Shown here one piece after another: positions 47,094-59,058 of a stretch of DNA of 64,000 bases. The stretch is from Collybiopsis luxurians FD-317 M1. Lineage: Eukaryota; Basidiomycota; Agaricomycetes; Agaricales; Omphalotaceae. Both the position numbers and the translations under genes were made by a program. Every line of letters begins with the position of its first letter. Within the stretch, counting starts at the first letter, position 1. Location: assembly GCA_000827265.1 (NCBI GenBank), contig KN834791.1:283445-347444 (forward strand). The letters run 5' to 3'. The notes beneath the pieces were generated by a model that ran no database searches, was not told the origin of the DNA, and saw nothing but the letters and a program-made list of their open reading frames with translations.

Positions 47094-47305
47094 ATCCGTA
47101 GCGCCGTCCTTCGACGGCAATCCCTGACTCTCGCGATAAATGCATATATAAAATTACAGGTTTGCTCGTTTACCGTAGTTCATACAATGTTTGAAGTTAC
47201 ACAAGCCATCGAGTGTCCATCTGTACATGTTATCATTGTCTGTGGGACAGTTACATTGATCAGTTAAGTCAATTTGGCAGTAGAGTCGGGATCTCCAAGC
47301 TGCTG
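47094..47305. repeat. Direct repeat of about 210 bp, copy 1
   Basis: Matches 48707-48912 in the same orientation (CGACGGCAATCCC, then ACACAAGCCATCGAGTGTCC, ATCTGTACATGTTATCAT, GGGATCTCCAAGCTGCTGGA), about 80% by eye. No open frame is conserved. Confidence 0.8.
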
Positions 47306-47923
47306 GACATGAGTCGAGCAAATGGTAAAATGGATTGTTAATAGTTGATATTTCAGTATCTAGGGGATCAATGGTCATGGAAGGAAGTAGATCCATGCCA
47401 TCGCAAGAGAGGTATTAGCTGGAGGATTTGTTTGTAATAGGGAAGGCAAATTACAAATAACATGCCAACTCTTCCGGCTTGCCTTTCGGCCAATCCACTC
47501 AAAATCACTATCTTATCAAGCAAGGTGCTGCTGACCAATGCAGTGGTCCTTAATAGTTTAAAGTCGTACAATATCTAGATCGAGAAAATAGAAATAAAGT
47601 ATGTAGGATAGTCCAGTGTATGTGTGAATGCTACTAGCAGCAGTACAGCGTAGTTACATGATTTGGATGCTAGTAATGATACAGTACTATTTGAGGGTAT
47701 TATGGATTGATAGGCTTGTAACTATGATCTGAAGTTGAATGGGGAAACAGAAGGGCAACGAAAGCTTCTTTAACCTGACGCGGAAGCCTAAAAACATGAT
47801 CAACACCAGTCTAATATGAACAGTAAGTCATATGCAGCAGAAAGAGAGGGTGAAAACTGCGTACCGAGATAAGTTGAATATAACGATGCACTTGTGACGA
47901 AAATATACGGTCAGAGATATAAT

Positions 47924-48551
47924 CTAATCAAAAGAGTGAGATCGCCAAACCAAGCTGGAATGATGTTTGAATGTACACTTGAACCTAGTTTCATTCCCAA
48001 TATCTTCTTGAAATCTGACTTGCGAAGTGCACAGAAAGGCAAGGATAGAGACTGGGGTCGCCAAAATTATAGAGTGTAGGAATTGGACCGCTACAACAAA
48101 TGTGGCAGTCATAGCTTCATCCACTGAGAGTGGGTATGGGTTGGGAGATGTAGAGGATACAAAGAAACCTAACAAATAGGTTAAATACAAGCGAGTTGAG
48201 AAAAAGTCTAGACAAACCAAGCGTGGCCTCAAAGAGTATCATAAAAAGAACGTCCTCTTGGTGCTCAGCAGCAGAAGTAAATATTGTTCCGATGACGAGG
48301 ATGAGTTGGAATATGTATAGAATGCACATTATAGGTATTCCGGTTGGGTTTCTATAGGCGCGGATTGCAAAAGGGACAGTGATAATTAAGCCGGCCAGAA
48401 AGAACCAGATCCAGCGTTGCGAGGTCATGTTCTTAGGAGCGGGCGTTGGCGTGTTTGGTGGTATCGCGGAAGGTGGGGGAGGGGCGGGATGAATTGAAGA
48501 ATATAAAATAACCGCTCGCTCGACTTTGTTGGACTCGGACGTGGTCGACAT
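47924..48551 (-). CDS. Small multi-pass membrane protein, unknown
   Basis: From ATG 48551 the frame reads a Pro-rich polar leader (HPAPPPPSAIPPNTPTP), then hydrophobic helices (WIWFFLAGLIITVPFAI, PIMCILYIFQLILVIGTIF, LFLNSLVFNLFV). Unspliced, it stops at 48117 (144 residues). Removing a 37 nt intron (48160-48124) continues in frame into another hydrophobic stretch (TATFVVAVQFLHSIILATP) and ends at 47924. The second version gives four or five helices, which looks more natural, but the intron is short. No family is recognised. Confidence 0.5.
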
Positions 48552-48706
48552 GGTGGTTATGGTCTTGGATTAAGTTGTAAAAATAGGGACTCAATTTATA
48601 ACCGTCGGCTCGAGCCCGGCGCGGTACGATTCTTGCGAAAGTGTCGTCATAGAAAAGTTTTGTAATTCTTATCTAATGGCCTGCAAATTTTATTAGATCC
48701 TTAGTT

Positions 48707-48912
48707 GCCTTCGACGGCAATCCCCGACTCTCGCGGGAGATCCATAAAATTAGAGGTTCACTCGTTTACTATAGTTGATACAATGTTCGTAGCTACACAA
48801 GCCATCGAGTGTCCATCTGTACATGTTATCATCGTTTGTGGGGCAATCGTATCGATCGGGAAAGGCTAATTTGGCAGAAGAGTCATCATCAAGGGATCTC
48901 CAAGCTGCTGGA
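48707..48912. repeat. Direct repeat of about 210 bp, copy 2
   Basis: Second copy of the 47094-47305 repeat. It ends directly at the start of the ligase IV upstream region that is itself duplicated at 42025. Confidence 0.8.
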
Positions 48913-49047
48913 CATTAAATGGGGTCTCTTGCTTTTGTTATTCTCACTGTTAAGGCTGTCTGGAGGTCATTACTTGTAAATTACAGTAAAAGAATCCCGT
49001 CCGGCCATTGTACAACCGAGTAAGTGCAAATCACGAGCTCGCGTAAC

Positions 49048-52000
49048 ATGACCTCATCTCTAGTCACGAGACTCGCGTCAGTGATTGTTTTCCCCCTCAC
49101 CTCGGGAGCCATACCAGTGGCAGGTATGGCATCTCTCACAAGCTCCCGTACCAACTCTTTCACTTCTTCCTATCCTAATCCGCAACCTCCAGGCAAAAAC
49201 AAGGCAACGCCACCTTTTCGGACTCTAGTGGACCTGTTCGAAAAGCTCAGGGATGAAAGAAAGCAGGATACGAAGAGAAGGTTGTTAACGAAATGGGTCA
49301 ATGTATGTTTCTGTAATTTTGATAGTCTCAACGCCCGCTGAGAAACAAGGGTGTGGATAGGGCTGGAGGCAAGAAGTGGGGAACGATTTCTTTCCCCTTC
49401 TGCGGTTGCTTTTGCCCCACGTACGCGTCCTTCTTTGCTTTCTTTTATACTGCTTGCTTATTTAAATTGGATCTTCCAGCTAGATAAGGAACGTCCATAC
49501 TACGGTCTCAAAGAAGCGAGTATTGCCACTCTTTACATCGACATGTTTGGGCTCGGCAAGTTAAAGAAGAACCCAGAGAGTGACGCGTCGACATTGATGC
49601 AATGGAGGCAACCGATTGGAAATGTATGACCGGTTCAATTGCCTTTCGAGAATTTCCCTTATTTGTAGTTAGGCCACGCCAGGAGACTTTTCCTCTGCTA
49701 TCCACGATTTTGCCCATAGACGCTCAACTGTCATTGAAGGCACTGTGAGCATCAAACGTGTTAATGATTTGCTGGATAGTTTGGCAAATGGTGCAAAAGA
49801 TCGGTGCGTCCCATGGCACAATCACTGCTTTCAACACTGACTTCAATGCCCAAGGTACATGCAAATCGCAGTACTTAGAGAAATATTTGAGGAAACTACT
49901 GCCACTGAGCAAAAATGGATTGTTCGAATTATCCTGAAAGGTGCTTATTTTTTCTCCCCTCCTTTCCGTTTTTCAACATATGCCACTTAAGACATGGCTA
50001 TCTCGGTCAAGGAAGCAACTATCTTTTCAGTTTTCCATCCCGATGCGGAAGATGTTTATAATGCATCTTCCGACTTGCGCGCCGTTGCGTGGTTGCTGTA
50101 CGATCCTGAACACCGAAGCAGTGATAACGTCCGTTTACCGAATAGCAATCTTCGAAAAGCTTACGTTTCTCTCTAGGACAAGGGCTTGCAGTTGTTCCGA
50201 CCTTTTAAACCCATGCTGTGCAAGCCACTTAGAACGATAGAGGAAATGGTAAAAGAAATGGAAGGCAAAGAGTTTTTCATCGAAGAGAAGCTGGATGGAG
50301 AACGTATGCAAGTACATATGCAGGAGGGAAAGTACTTTTACTGCTCTCGGTTAGTGTCGAAATTCAGCTTGTCTTCTTTCTGTTGATCATCCTGTCTTTG
50401 CTCATTTAGCAAGGGAACTGATTATACGTACCTGTATGGCAAGAGCGTAAATACTGGGAGCCTGACACGGCACCTGGCGAAAGCACTCGACGAACGGATA
50501 GAAAAGTGGGACATTAATATGTTCCTGACTGATTTCCTACGATCTAATACGACGTTAGCATCATCCTCGACGGCGAAATGATCGCTATCGATACAGAAAC
50601 AGAACGAGTTTTGCCGTTTGGGACATTGAAAGAAGCAGCCTCAGGTAAATTAATGGTTCGCTTCACAAGCTAATTTCAACTCCTGACGGTATGCTAGGTA
50701 AACTGCAGAACGCCCAGCCGTGCTGTCAGTTCCCTTTCTCTATGAGCCACTCCGTTTTACTTACCATGGATCACAGTCAGAATTTTCGATGTCCTCTACT
50801 TCAACGGAAGCTCCCTTTTGGACAAGTCAGTAACTTCCAGGAAACGCAATATGCGGGCATATATCAAAGAGGTTCCAGGCCGGGTCGGGTTTGTGACAGA
50901 GTATATGGGTCGAACGGTAGACGATGTTCGAACGAGATTGGAGGAGATCATGGCCGCCAGAGGCGAAGGTCTGATCATCAAACATCCACTGGCGCGATAT
51001 GTACTGAATGGGCGCAATCTTGACTGGGTGAAGGTTAAGCCTGAGCATATGGTTGGTTTGCAATGTATTTCCTGCAGCTAATCTAAAGTTGATTGCTTCT
51101 ACAGGATGGGATGGTCGAAACGCTGGACTTACTTGTAGTTGGTAAGTTCTGTTGAACGGTTTTGGGCTTCGGATTCCATAACGAATTGCACTTCTAGCTG
51201 GAAACTATGGTTCTGGAAAGCGCGGTGGAAAAATTTCGACACTTCTTTGTGCTGTCAAAGACGATCTGCGATCAGGTGGCAATGGTCCTGAGCGGTAAGA
51301 TTTACCTACTCTCATTTTGTCCGCTCGAATCCTGTTCGATTTCTCAAATCTCACAGTTACAGTACATTCGTTCGCGTGGGTTCCGGGCTAACCAACGTAC
51401 AACTCGACCGTATCACGGATATGCCGTGGAAGAGAAGAGGTTCTAAAGGCTTACCTGAATGGCTTCAAACGTTGAAAGCATGGGACGACGACAAATACGA
51501 TGTGTATCTAGAACTGGAAGAGTAAGATTCTGTTTTGCCGTCAAGTTCAGTTTCTAACGCTTCTTTCCTAGCACGTTCGCCCTGGAGGTCAAAGCGTCGG
51601 AAATCATCGCCTCAGGTACTGATTAGTTCCAGTCACAGTTCAGTTTGACTTATGAATCTAAATCTAGATCATCATTACTTTGATTACTCTCTACGATTTC
51701 CGAGAGCTATGGCCATCCGGGAGGATCTCAGCAAGGACGATTGCTGGACAACCTCAAGTGAGTATGCAGAAATATTCTATCGAATCCCAAGGCTAATCTG
51801 TTCTGTAGGAATTTTGGACTACATGCGCTCCGATAAGAAACGCAAACTAGACGATACTTCCAAGTAGGAGGCTGTCTACTTTCTGTTCATATGTTTATAT
51901 GACTTAAACTAAGCAGGGAAAATGCATCAATGCAGAAGAAACAGAAGAAAGCTCCGAAGAAGGTACCGTATTTGCTTTGTTTGCGAAAGCATATCTTCAA

Positions 52001-52863
52001 TGACGATCAGCAGCCAGAAGCCCTTCCTATATATATCAATCCGAGTGTGACTGCGTCTCGTTCTACGAAGAAGAACAGCGACGAGACTTATCGCTGTAGC
52101 TCCGACAAAGTGGTTAGCAAGATAGAAGAACCAAGTGATGTGAATAAGGTCAAGGGTTTCGACTCTTCACCCGATGCCGAGGAAAAGGTACGTGCGTTTG
52201 TCGTCACGATTATGGTGGCTTAGAACAGTGATAGGATGTCAAATTGGGCAGTGAAGACCAAGCTGCAATATGCTACGACCAGGATAGAATTTTTAAGCAC
52301 TTGTGGGTTTTAGTCTTGAAAGGTCCAATTCCGCTTTGGACTAATTCTGTCTTGAAGGTACTTCTACCTTGACTCTTCGACAAATGCTGTACGACTAGGG
52401 ATGGCCGTGAGAAAGAAGCATGAAGCGGCGATTAATGAAAGGTAAACTATGTCCAGGCACTTATTTTGTCTTGGTTGTTGATCATCTTCAATTAGCTTTA
52501 CTACACTCAAGAAGATTATTCTGGAAAACGGCGGAGAGGTAGTAGACCTAGATGATCCAAAGCTAACGCACATTGTGCTCGACAAGAGGGACACTGGCCG
52601 TCAGGTGAAATTGAGAAAGATCACATCCAGGTTTGTGATCTACTTCCTTCGTTCCGAACAAGATTCTGATTTAAGCACTTGAGCAGCCCGAAACACCGCC
52701 GCCTTGTAGTTTCCACTTATATTGACGCGTGTCTAGCTGAGGGTACACTGTTAAATGAAGAAGGTGTGTTTATTGAACTTTAACGCGTCGATAATATGCT
52801 GAAGAGTTTACGGACAGATTTTGCGCCATGAATCTAACTGCATACTGGAGGAATAGTAATTAA
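49048..52863 (+). CDS. lig4: DNA ligase IV (ATP-dependent, NHEJ)
   Basis: Twenty-four exons give 867 residues: 49048-49302, 49361-49420, 49480-49623, 49673-49803, 49855-49940, 49992-50128, 50177-50349, 50410-50505, 50559-50644, 50698-50724, 50777-51051, 51105-51141, 51198-51294, 51357-51521, 51572-51615, 51668-51757, 51809-51863, 51917-51962, 52011-52187, 52235-52302, 52358-52441, 52496-52630, 52687-52763 and 52805-52863. The N-terminal DNA-binding domain starts FRTLVDLFEKLRDERK. The active-site motif EEKLDGER places the adenylated Lys near 309, followed by ILDGEM, GEGLIIKHP and the DWVKVKPEH motif. A C-terminal BRCT domain ends the protein. Ligase IV seals double-strand breaks with Xrcc4/Lif1 in the nucleus. 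The first BRCT is not recognised; a polar linker stands in its place. Splitting exons 18 and 19 is optional. Fragments of this gene's 5' end lie at 37.7, 38.8 and 42.1 kb. Confidence 0.92.
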
Positions 52864-52935
52864 TACGCATATGTATATTAGACACATAGAGTACAACGGA
52901 TAATGCCATCAAGAGGATCGTACAGAGATATGTAA

Positions 52936-55367
52936 TTAAACTCCAACAAGCTTGTTCGAGTACTTCAATACATAAGGAGTGTCAAATTTCTCCATCTTCA
53001 TTTCAACAACCTGCATCAAATCTGCCGCTGCAAACGTCTCGTTATTCAACAAAGTGTTAAGTTCGGCCTTGGTGTTCACGGCGTATGATTTGGACCTTGT
53101 ACCGTCGATATCACCGAGAGCTTTCAGGAGGTGGGTATAATCCCAGTTGTGTACGTCGTTGTATTTCCTACAGAGAGCATGAATACGTACATCAAATTGA
53201 GCACTTTGGTACACGATCATAGTTAAAACTGACCTGCGCTCGCCACGGATTGCTCGTTCAATCGTGTAACCGTTGTTATTCAAAACGAACACAATCGGTT
53301 TAAGTCCCTCGCGGAGCATCGTGGAAAGCTCCTGAACGGTCAATTGACTACAGAAAACGTCGTTGCAGCAAGAGTCGAATATTGAGTACTAATAGATCAA
53401 GATTGCCTGAGGAGACTTACAGACTTCCATCGCCGATAAACAAAATTGTCCTTCCTAGACCTCGCTCTCTGGCTGCCATCGCAGCCCCCAAGGTACTGCC
53501 TACAGTCCAGCCAATGCTTCCCCACAGGATCTGGCTCACAAAGACAGCGCCGTCCGGGAAGGGAATGTCCAAAACGCCAAAAGCGGATGTACCTGTCTCT
53601 GCCACTACCACGTCCTTGGGTCTGAGGAACTCGCCGATACGAGGCCAAAGCCAGGCTTGGGAGATGATATCGCCGCTCGAGGGGTCTTGGGGGATAGGAT
53701 ACGTCCATTTTGGGACTGAGACGGATAGAGTTGAGGATTTGATTGACGAGGAGGATGACAGGGCTGAAGTGAGTTTGGGCAGGAGATGTTTCATCCCGAT
53801 ACCAGGGTACTCGGCGTGTCTGATCTTCGTGGTAGCATGGTGCAGCTGAATGAGAGATGGTCAGACGGAAAGTTTCATTATAGACCGCTGGACAAACCAA
53901 CCTCGATGGTACGAGAGATATCAAGTTTTGCGGTGAAATTTCCAGTATTCAGGTCACTTTTCACTGCTCCGATTGAAAGGATCAATTTTGCATCTTCGAT
54001 TTTGTTCTTGATCTCTGGGCGCGTGAGGAGACCTATGTAGAGCTGCGGTATCAAATTAGAGCGAGGTTGTAGAAGAAATCCGACACAGAAAACCTCTTAC
54101 TCACTCCGCCGTATTTTGCATAATGTTCACTTATGACTGATTTGCCCATTGGGCTTGCATATACAGCAAAGCCGGACTTCTCAACAAAGTCCTTGACCTC
54201 CTCTGCGACGTTGTAGCGCACCGCAGCCGCATCTATTAGTACGGCCACATCTCCTTCAGCTTCCTCGATCAACTTGACCACCTCCTCAATGACCGCCGAT
54301 TCGCCCTCGGCGTTATTGGGGATAGGGAGGCGGGGTAGAGGAACTTTGAGGCGCTCGGACGAGATTTTGATATATGCAACGTCAGTGGGAAGGGCGATGT
54401 AGACAGGACGTGACTAGATAAGAGTAAATGAAGAGCTGTGGCACTGATATATGAAAGATAAACATTACCTGAATAACACAATCACTCAGAACGCGGTCAA
54501 TCTCAGCTGCCGCAGTATCTGCGTTATTCAAGATGGTCTGAGAGCATGCAAAAAGGTCTGCGGCCTGAGCGTAAGCGTTATACCTGCATCATAAGAGAGT
54601 CAGTTTGAAGGATGAAAGTGAAAAAAACCAATTTCGAAGGCTTGCCTTCCGTCCCCGAGGGTATGGTGTAACAAAGGCTTGTTCTTCTGATCGGTCAAGC
54701 TTGGGAATCCCGCAACATGGACTACAGGAACGATCTCCGCATAGGCTATGATCAAGAAGCAATCTCGTCTGCTTGATATCATTGTAGAGATTACCGACAA
54801 CTAACCTCCAGCGATACCATTAATTGCCGAGAGCTCCCCAACTCCGTAACTAATCCAAAGGGAGTGATCATGATACTCACTGCTCTCATGTACGGGAGAT
54901 ATTCAACTCACGTCGTTAAAACAGCACCGACACTGCCTGGTTTGATACGGGCATATCCATCGGCTGCGTACGCTGCGTTCAATTCGTTGCTTTACAGCGT
55001 CATCGACTAAGTTTTGTGGTACGTGGTCTCAGGAATACACATACCAGGTTCCGACCCAGTCAATTCCGGGGTAGTCTTCTACTAGATCCTGGAATAAAAA
55101 GTACGTTACATACTTATCGTAGAAAGTCGAGGATACTGACGAGGAAGCCCAGATTAAAATCTCCAGGTACTCCGAAGAACGACTGTGGCGCGGAGGAGAA
55201 ATCAGGTTTTAACCTACCCATTGATAATCTCATGGCAGTAGAACTCGTACCTTGACACCTAACTCCTCTAGTCGATGCAGCAAGTACACACCCACCTCCA
55301 TCTGAGGTTCTGTACCGGATTTTGGGAGGGCAGTCACAGCGTCTTCGAAGGTAGCTGGGGTAGACAT
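52936..55367 (-). CDS. pdc: Pyruvate decarboxylase (thiamine diphosphate enzyme)
   Basis: Twelve exons give 586 residues: 55367-55251, 55182-55141, 55088-55045, 54989-54912, 54849-54806, 54745-54646, 54583-54469, 54413-54105, 54042-53902, 53845-53421, 53347-53234 and 53167-52936. FFGVPGDFNLGFL and [20 protein letters not shown] form the N-terminal pyrimidine-binding domain, including the catalytic Glu, and GFPSLTDQ follows. The ThDP site is GDGS with NNNGYTIE about 25 residues later. The cytosolic enzyme converts pyruvate to acetaldehyde and CO2, the entry to ethanol fermentation. The intron after exon 6 has a GC donor (GCAAGC), required by the frame. The gene converges on ligase IV with 72 bp between stops. 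Closely related indolepyruvate or phenylpyruvate decarboxylases cannot be fully excluded. Confidence 0.92.
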
Positions 55368-55860
55368 CGCCAGGGAGGGAAAGAGCTATAGTTCGTTAAC
55401 GAATTAAAAGCAACACTCTCCGTTTATATCCACCTATCAGGACCGTTTCCAGCGCTATACGGCGAGCATAGGAGAGATAGCGAAATATTGCCCTTGTCCC
55501 CCTGGATAATAATAACTACTGTGTTGGATCCTGGTCGCTGACCTGGTCACGGACCAAGGGAATACAATCTAACTTGATTCGATTAATATTATTATTAATC
55601 GAATCGACATGTCCTAGCGAGACCGCACATGAATATATGAATCACGAGCTTGAGGTGGTTGTAGGCCGGAAAGTTCAGCGCATCCGTTCACTTAGGACTA
55701 ATCTTGCAATCTATTGAATACATTTGAGCTGTGGTGGTCGGATACAAAATGATAGATGATACAGTTTCTCGAAATACTATGAGGCGGAAGGTAAGGAGAA
55801 CGCTTGCCCGGGACACGGAAATTTATTAACCGGATCAATATATGCATGCATTTTCCTGCT
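55368..55860. other. Intergenic, upstream of pyruvate decarboxylase
   Basis: Contains the pyruvate decarboxylase promoter, the 3' flank of the small gene at 55861 and a perfect inverted repeat (55576-55605). No gene is seen. Confidence 0.5.
55576..55605. promoter_or_regulatory. Perfect 12 bp inverted repeat
   Basis: GATTCGATTAAT (55576-55587) and ATTAATCGAATC (55594-55605) are exact reverse complements separated by ATTATT. It lies about 210 bp upstream of the pyruvate decarboxylase ATG. It could be a transcription-factor dimer site or a 3' hairpin of the neighbouring gene; no known factor is assigned. Confidence 0.45.
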
Positions 55861-56278
55861 TCATCGGCGCCGGTTCAATTCCTCCTGCGTTGCCCGCAAC
55901 TCATCGCGGCTCTGCAAGCGGATCAGCATTCTCTTCTGAAACGCAATCGAGCCTTGAGTGACCAACCTTAATTTCTTGTTTTCCTAATCTCTCCAGTAAC
56001 ATCAGGGTCCGTTGGAACGTGAGGGTCCCGTGCATGGAAGGGAGCCATCTTTTCGTTATTATTCAAGCCCATGCCAGTGCTCGGGGCAGGATTCCCCAGC
56101 TCAGCGGGGTTGTTGATTTTCTGTTTGCCCGATAGGTGAGAAGAAGAACGAAATGTGACAAAAAGAAACTGAGACATACAGCAGGATGAGGTTGAGTCGA
56201 AAACATGGGTTCGTTGCTACCTTCGTTTTTGTTTTCAGTAGCTTTGCTTCCAAGTTTGTGAAAGACGTTGGTAGACAT
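55861..56278 (-). CDS. Small hydrophilic protein, unknown function
   Basis: Exon 1 (56278-56180) begins MSTNVFHKLGSKATENKNEG. Exon 2 starts at 56120 (KINNPAELGNPAPSTGMGLN, later DPHVPTDPDVTGEIRK). Read straight on, it stops at 55968 for 83 residues. An alternative uses a donor at 56000 and an acceptor before 55935, adding a basic helix (LQSRDELRATQEELNRRR) that stops at 55861 for 97 residues. The added peptide looks coding, so the longer model is given, but both are possible. There is no signal peptide or membrane helix, and no known family. Confidence 0.6.
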
Positions 56279-56650
56279 GATGTTTGTTTCTGAGGTGTTT
56301 CTGAAAATTACGCTGCAACTGTCCGACCTTAAATAACGCGTTCGAGTGAGATGAAGAAAGAAATGACGTGTAGTGTGGCGTCGGGGTTGTCGGGCCGGGA
56401 TAAAGAAATCACGTCCAAGTCACGGTCATATCTACGTCATCCATTATTCGCGGTCGACGCGACTTTTACGCGTTTACAATGAGAGTCCGCAGCATTACAA
56501 CTTGAACAAGGCACACTTTCCCTGTTGTTCAGAGTAGTAACAACCTGTAGTAGGAAAAAAAGGTTGATACACCAATATACAGTAGATATGCCCTTTCTTC
56601 GTTGAATGAAATACCAGCCTACACAGAGACTATCCAATCCCTCACGGCCT

Positions 56651-58632
56651 TTACTGGAAATCCGCATTGATTTCCCTCCCAATCAACCACCTCCGCACTT
56701 CCTGTGTACCAGCACCGACAGCGTACAAACGAGCATCGGCGAGGTATCGTGCCGCGGGGTAATCATTTATGTAGCTATAGATAGACATTGAGTGAAATTA
56801 TGAAATGAATGAAGAAAGCGAGAGAGCATTGGAGAAAGAGAAATGGAAGGTGTTATCGTTAAGAGGGAGGAAATAACAGTCAAAAACTCACCCGTTACCG
56901 CCTAAACATTGCATACACTCCAAGGCGACCTCGATTGCTTTATCAGTTGTGTACAGAATGGCAACTGCACAGTCTCGGCGTTGAAGGGGTGGATAGGTAT
57001 AACTGTGGGCCAAAGACGAACGAGAAAGCCAGAGTTGGTAATCAAACTAAGACTTTCGTTGAAAGAAAAGACGTACCCGGCATCCTTGGGTCCATTGATC
57101 CCCTTCTCCTTTGCTTCCTCTACATGTCGGTCGACTGCACGGGCTACGGCGTACGCTAATGTACGTGCAGAATTGATCGCTGTGTACATGTCCGCTAGCT
57201 TCGCTGTGTGTTTCAGAATGTCGGTCAGCACTACCATAAGAGGCATGGGAAACAGCAAATCTATGATCACCTTGCATGGTTCCAAATGTCCCCACTCGAA
57301 CACCAAACTGCTCTCGAGTGTGTACGTACTCAAGGGCCGTATCATAAGCTGCTTGCATGATGCTAGAGAGAGGAGATCAGCACAGCGAATGACCACTTCT
57401 CCATGAAATTTACCCCAATGGACCACCAGATAAAACCAATCTCTCCAAATCCAGCCCGCTCATCAATACCTTCGCTCCCTTTCCAAGAAGCTCTTTGCCG
57501 CCCAGAATATTTGACGAGGGTACAAAAACATTGTCAAACATGAGTTCACATGTAGGCGAGCCTCGCATGCCTGAAGACAATTAGCGTACAAAGTTATAAC
57601 GGAGAGAAGCTTCACTTACCGAACTTATCCAATGCTGTTCCAGTCGAGAACCCTTCCGATTCGCGGGGAACGATGAACGTCGTGTATGTTGGCTTTTTAG
57701 GGTTAGTCGGTTCCGCATCTTTGGCGTATATGACAAACGTCTCCGCCTGGGGTCCATTGGTAATCCAAAATTTGTTGCCGTTGAGAATGTATCCGTCTTT
57801 TGAAGCGTCATATCTGAGGACAGGCATGATATAATGCTGGAGGTCGGTACTGAAGACAGATAAACAAACCTTGCTGTAGTCTTCATACTTCCCAACACAT
57901 CGGAACCTGCTCCTGGCTCTGACATTGCCAGGGCACCAAAGTGTGAACCGTCGAGGAGTGATGGAAGGTACTTGGCCTGAAGGATAATCAGTACCCCAGA
58001 AAAGATCCGAATAGAGGTGGATGGCGGCTCTACAGGGGAAATAAGGGAAAAGAGAAACAGAACGTACCCTCTGTTCATCCGTTCCCCATCTTGAAATTTG
58101 ATTAATACATAGGTTACTGTGGGACCCATAACTCAGCGCTACGCTACCAGACGCGTAACTGAGAGCCTCCATAGCGAGCAGATGGTGTAGATATCCCATT
58201 CCGAGCCCGAGGGACGACGTGGATTCTATTGAGGAAACGAAGAAAACATTATATGATCATAAACAATACGTCGGACGAAAAGAGGGAAAAGCGACGCGCA
58301 CCTTCAGTGGGAACAGTGATTCCATGTAACCCCATCTCAGCCATTTCCTTATGCACAGACTTCAGCACGGGATACTTGTCTTTCCTATCCTTCACTTCTG
58401 TTCGCCCTGACCCAGAAACTTCGTTCTCTATCACATCTTCCTTGGGTCGGATGACTCGCATTCCAAAGTCCCATACTGCTTCACGAAATTCTTGTTCAGA
58501 AGGTGAAAGACCAGCGAGGGTAGCGTTGTAGTAGGAGGTTGCATATGTTCTCGGAGACAGTGAAAGCTGCGGGGAACGCTTAGCGAGGAGAGCGCGACGA
58601 CCTAATAAACGGGTAGATGTCGTTCTGAACAT
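56651..58632 (-). CDS. ivd: Isovaleryl-CoA dehydrogenase, mitochondrial
   Basis: Nine exons give 466 residues: 58632-58302, 58225-58068, 57976-57870, 57813-57620, 57570-57414, 57362-57271, 57203-57077, 57002-56892 and 56774-56651. The N-terminus ([20 protein letters not shown]) is an Arg-rich mitochondrial presequence. Acyl-CoA dehydrogenase signatures are present: [40 protein letters not shown] and [19 protein letters not shown], ending [15 protein letters not shown] oxidises isovaleryl-CoA in leucine breakdown with FAD and passes electrons to ETF. Family membership is clear; IVD rather than another short-chain enzyme is based on overall resemblance ([24 protein letters not shown]). An acceptor at 57003 rather than 56976 is needed to keep the frame, adding a short Pro/Tyr-rich insert. 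Confidence 0.9.
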
Positions 58633-59058
58633 TCTGATACTATTTAGTTTCGGTTAAAGGGTGAACTGCGGTATATACTGAGACGGGAATTGTGAAAGGC
58701 AAGGTGGTCGATGAGGAGTAAAGCAAACTAGCAAATGCGGGGTTGGCCATAACCGAGCTCCGTCCGATAAGCGCCGAAGAGCGCTTACTTTCTTTTCGAG
58801 AAAGCATCATTTCACCCTTCAGCTGAACTAGACCGCGAATGTTCACGACGAGGATAATGTAAATCAGCTTTTGAGATATAATATTAGAGTATAGGTGCAG
58901 CAGATGTCAAATAAAGTCCGTTAAACTTTTCCTACACTCATCTCCAGTGTTTAGTCTGATTCGATGTACCGTAGCCGTACTCGATACAACCCATGCATCA
59001 ACGCGCCACGAACCATCACCTTTCAGATCATGTGGTCATGTTTATCCAGATTCACATC
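58633..59058. other. Intergenic, promoter side of IVD
   Basis: Between the IVD start and the WASP stop. No gene is seen. Confidence 0.5.
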
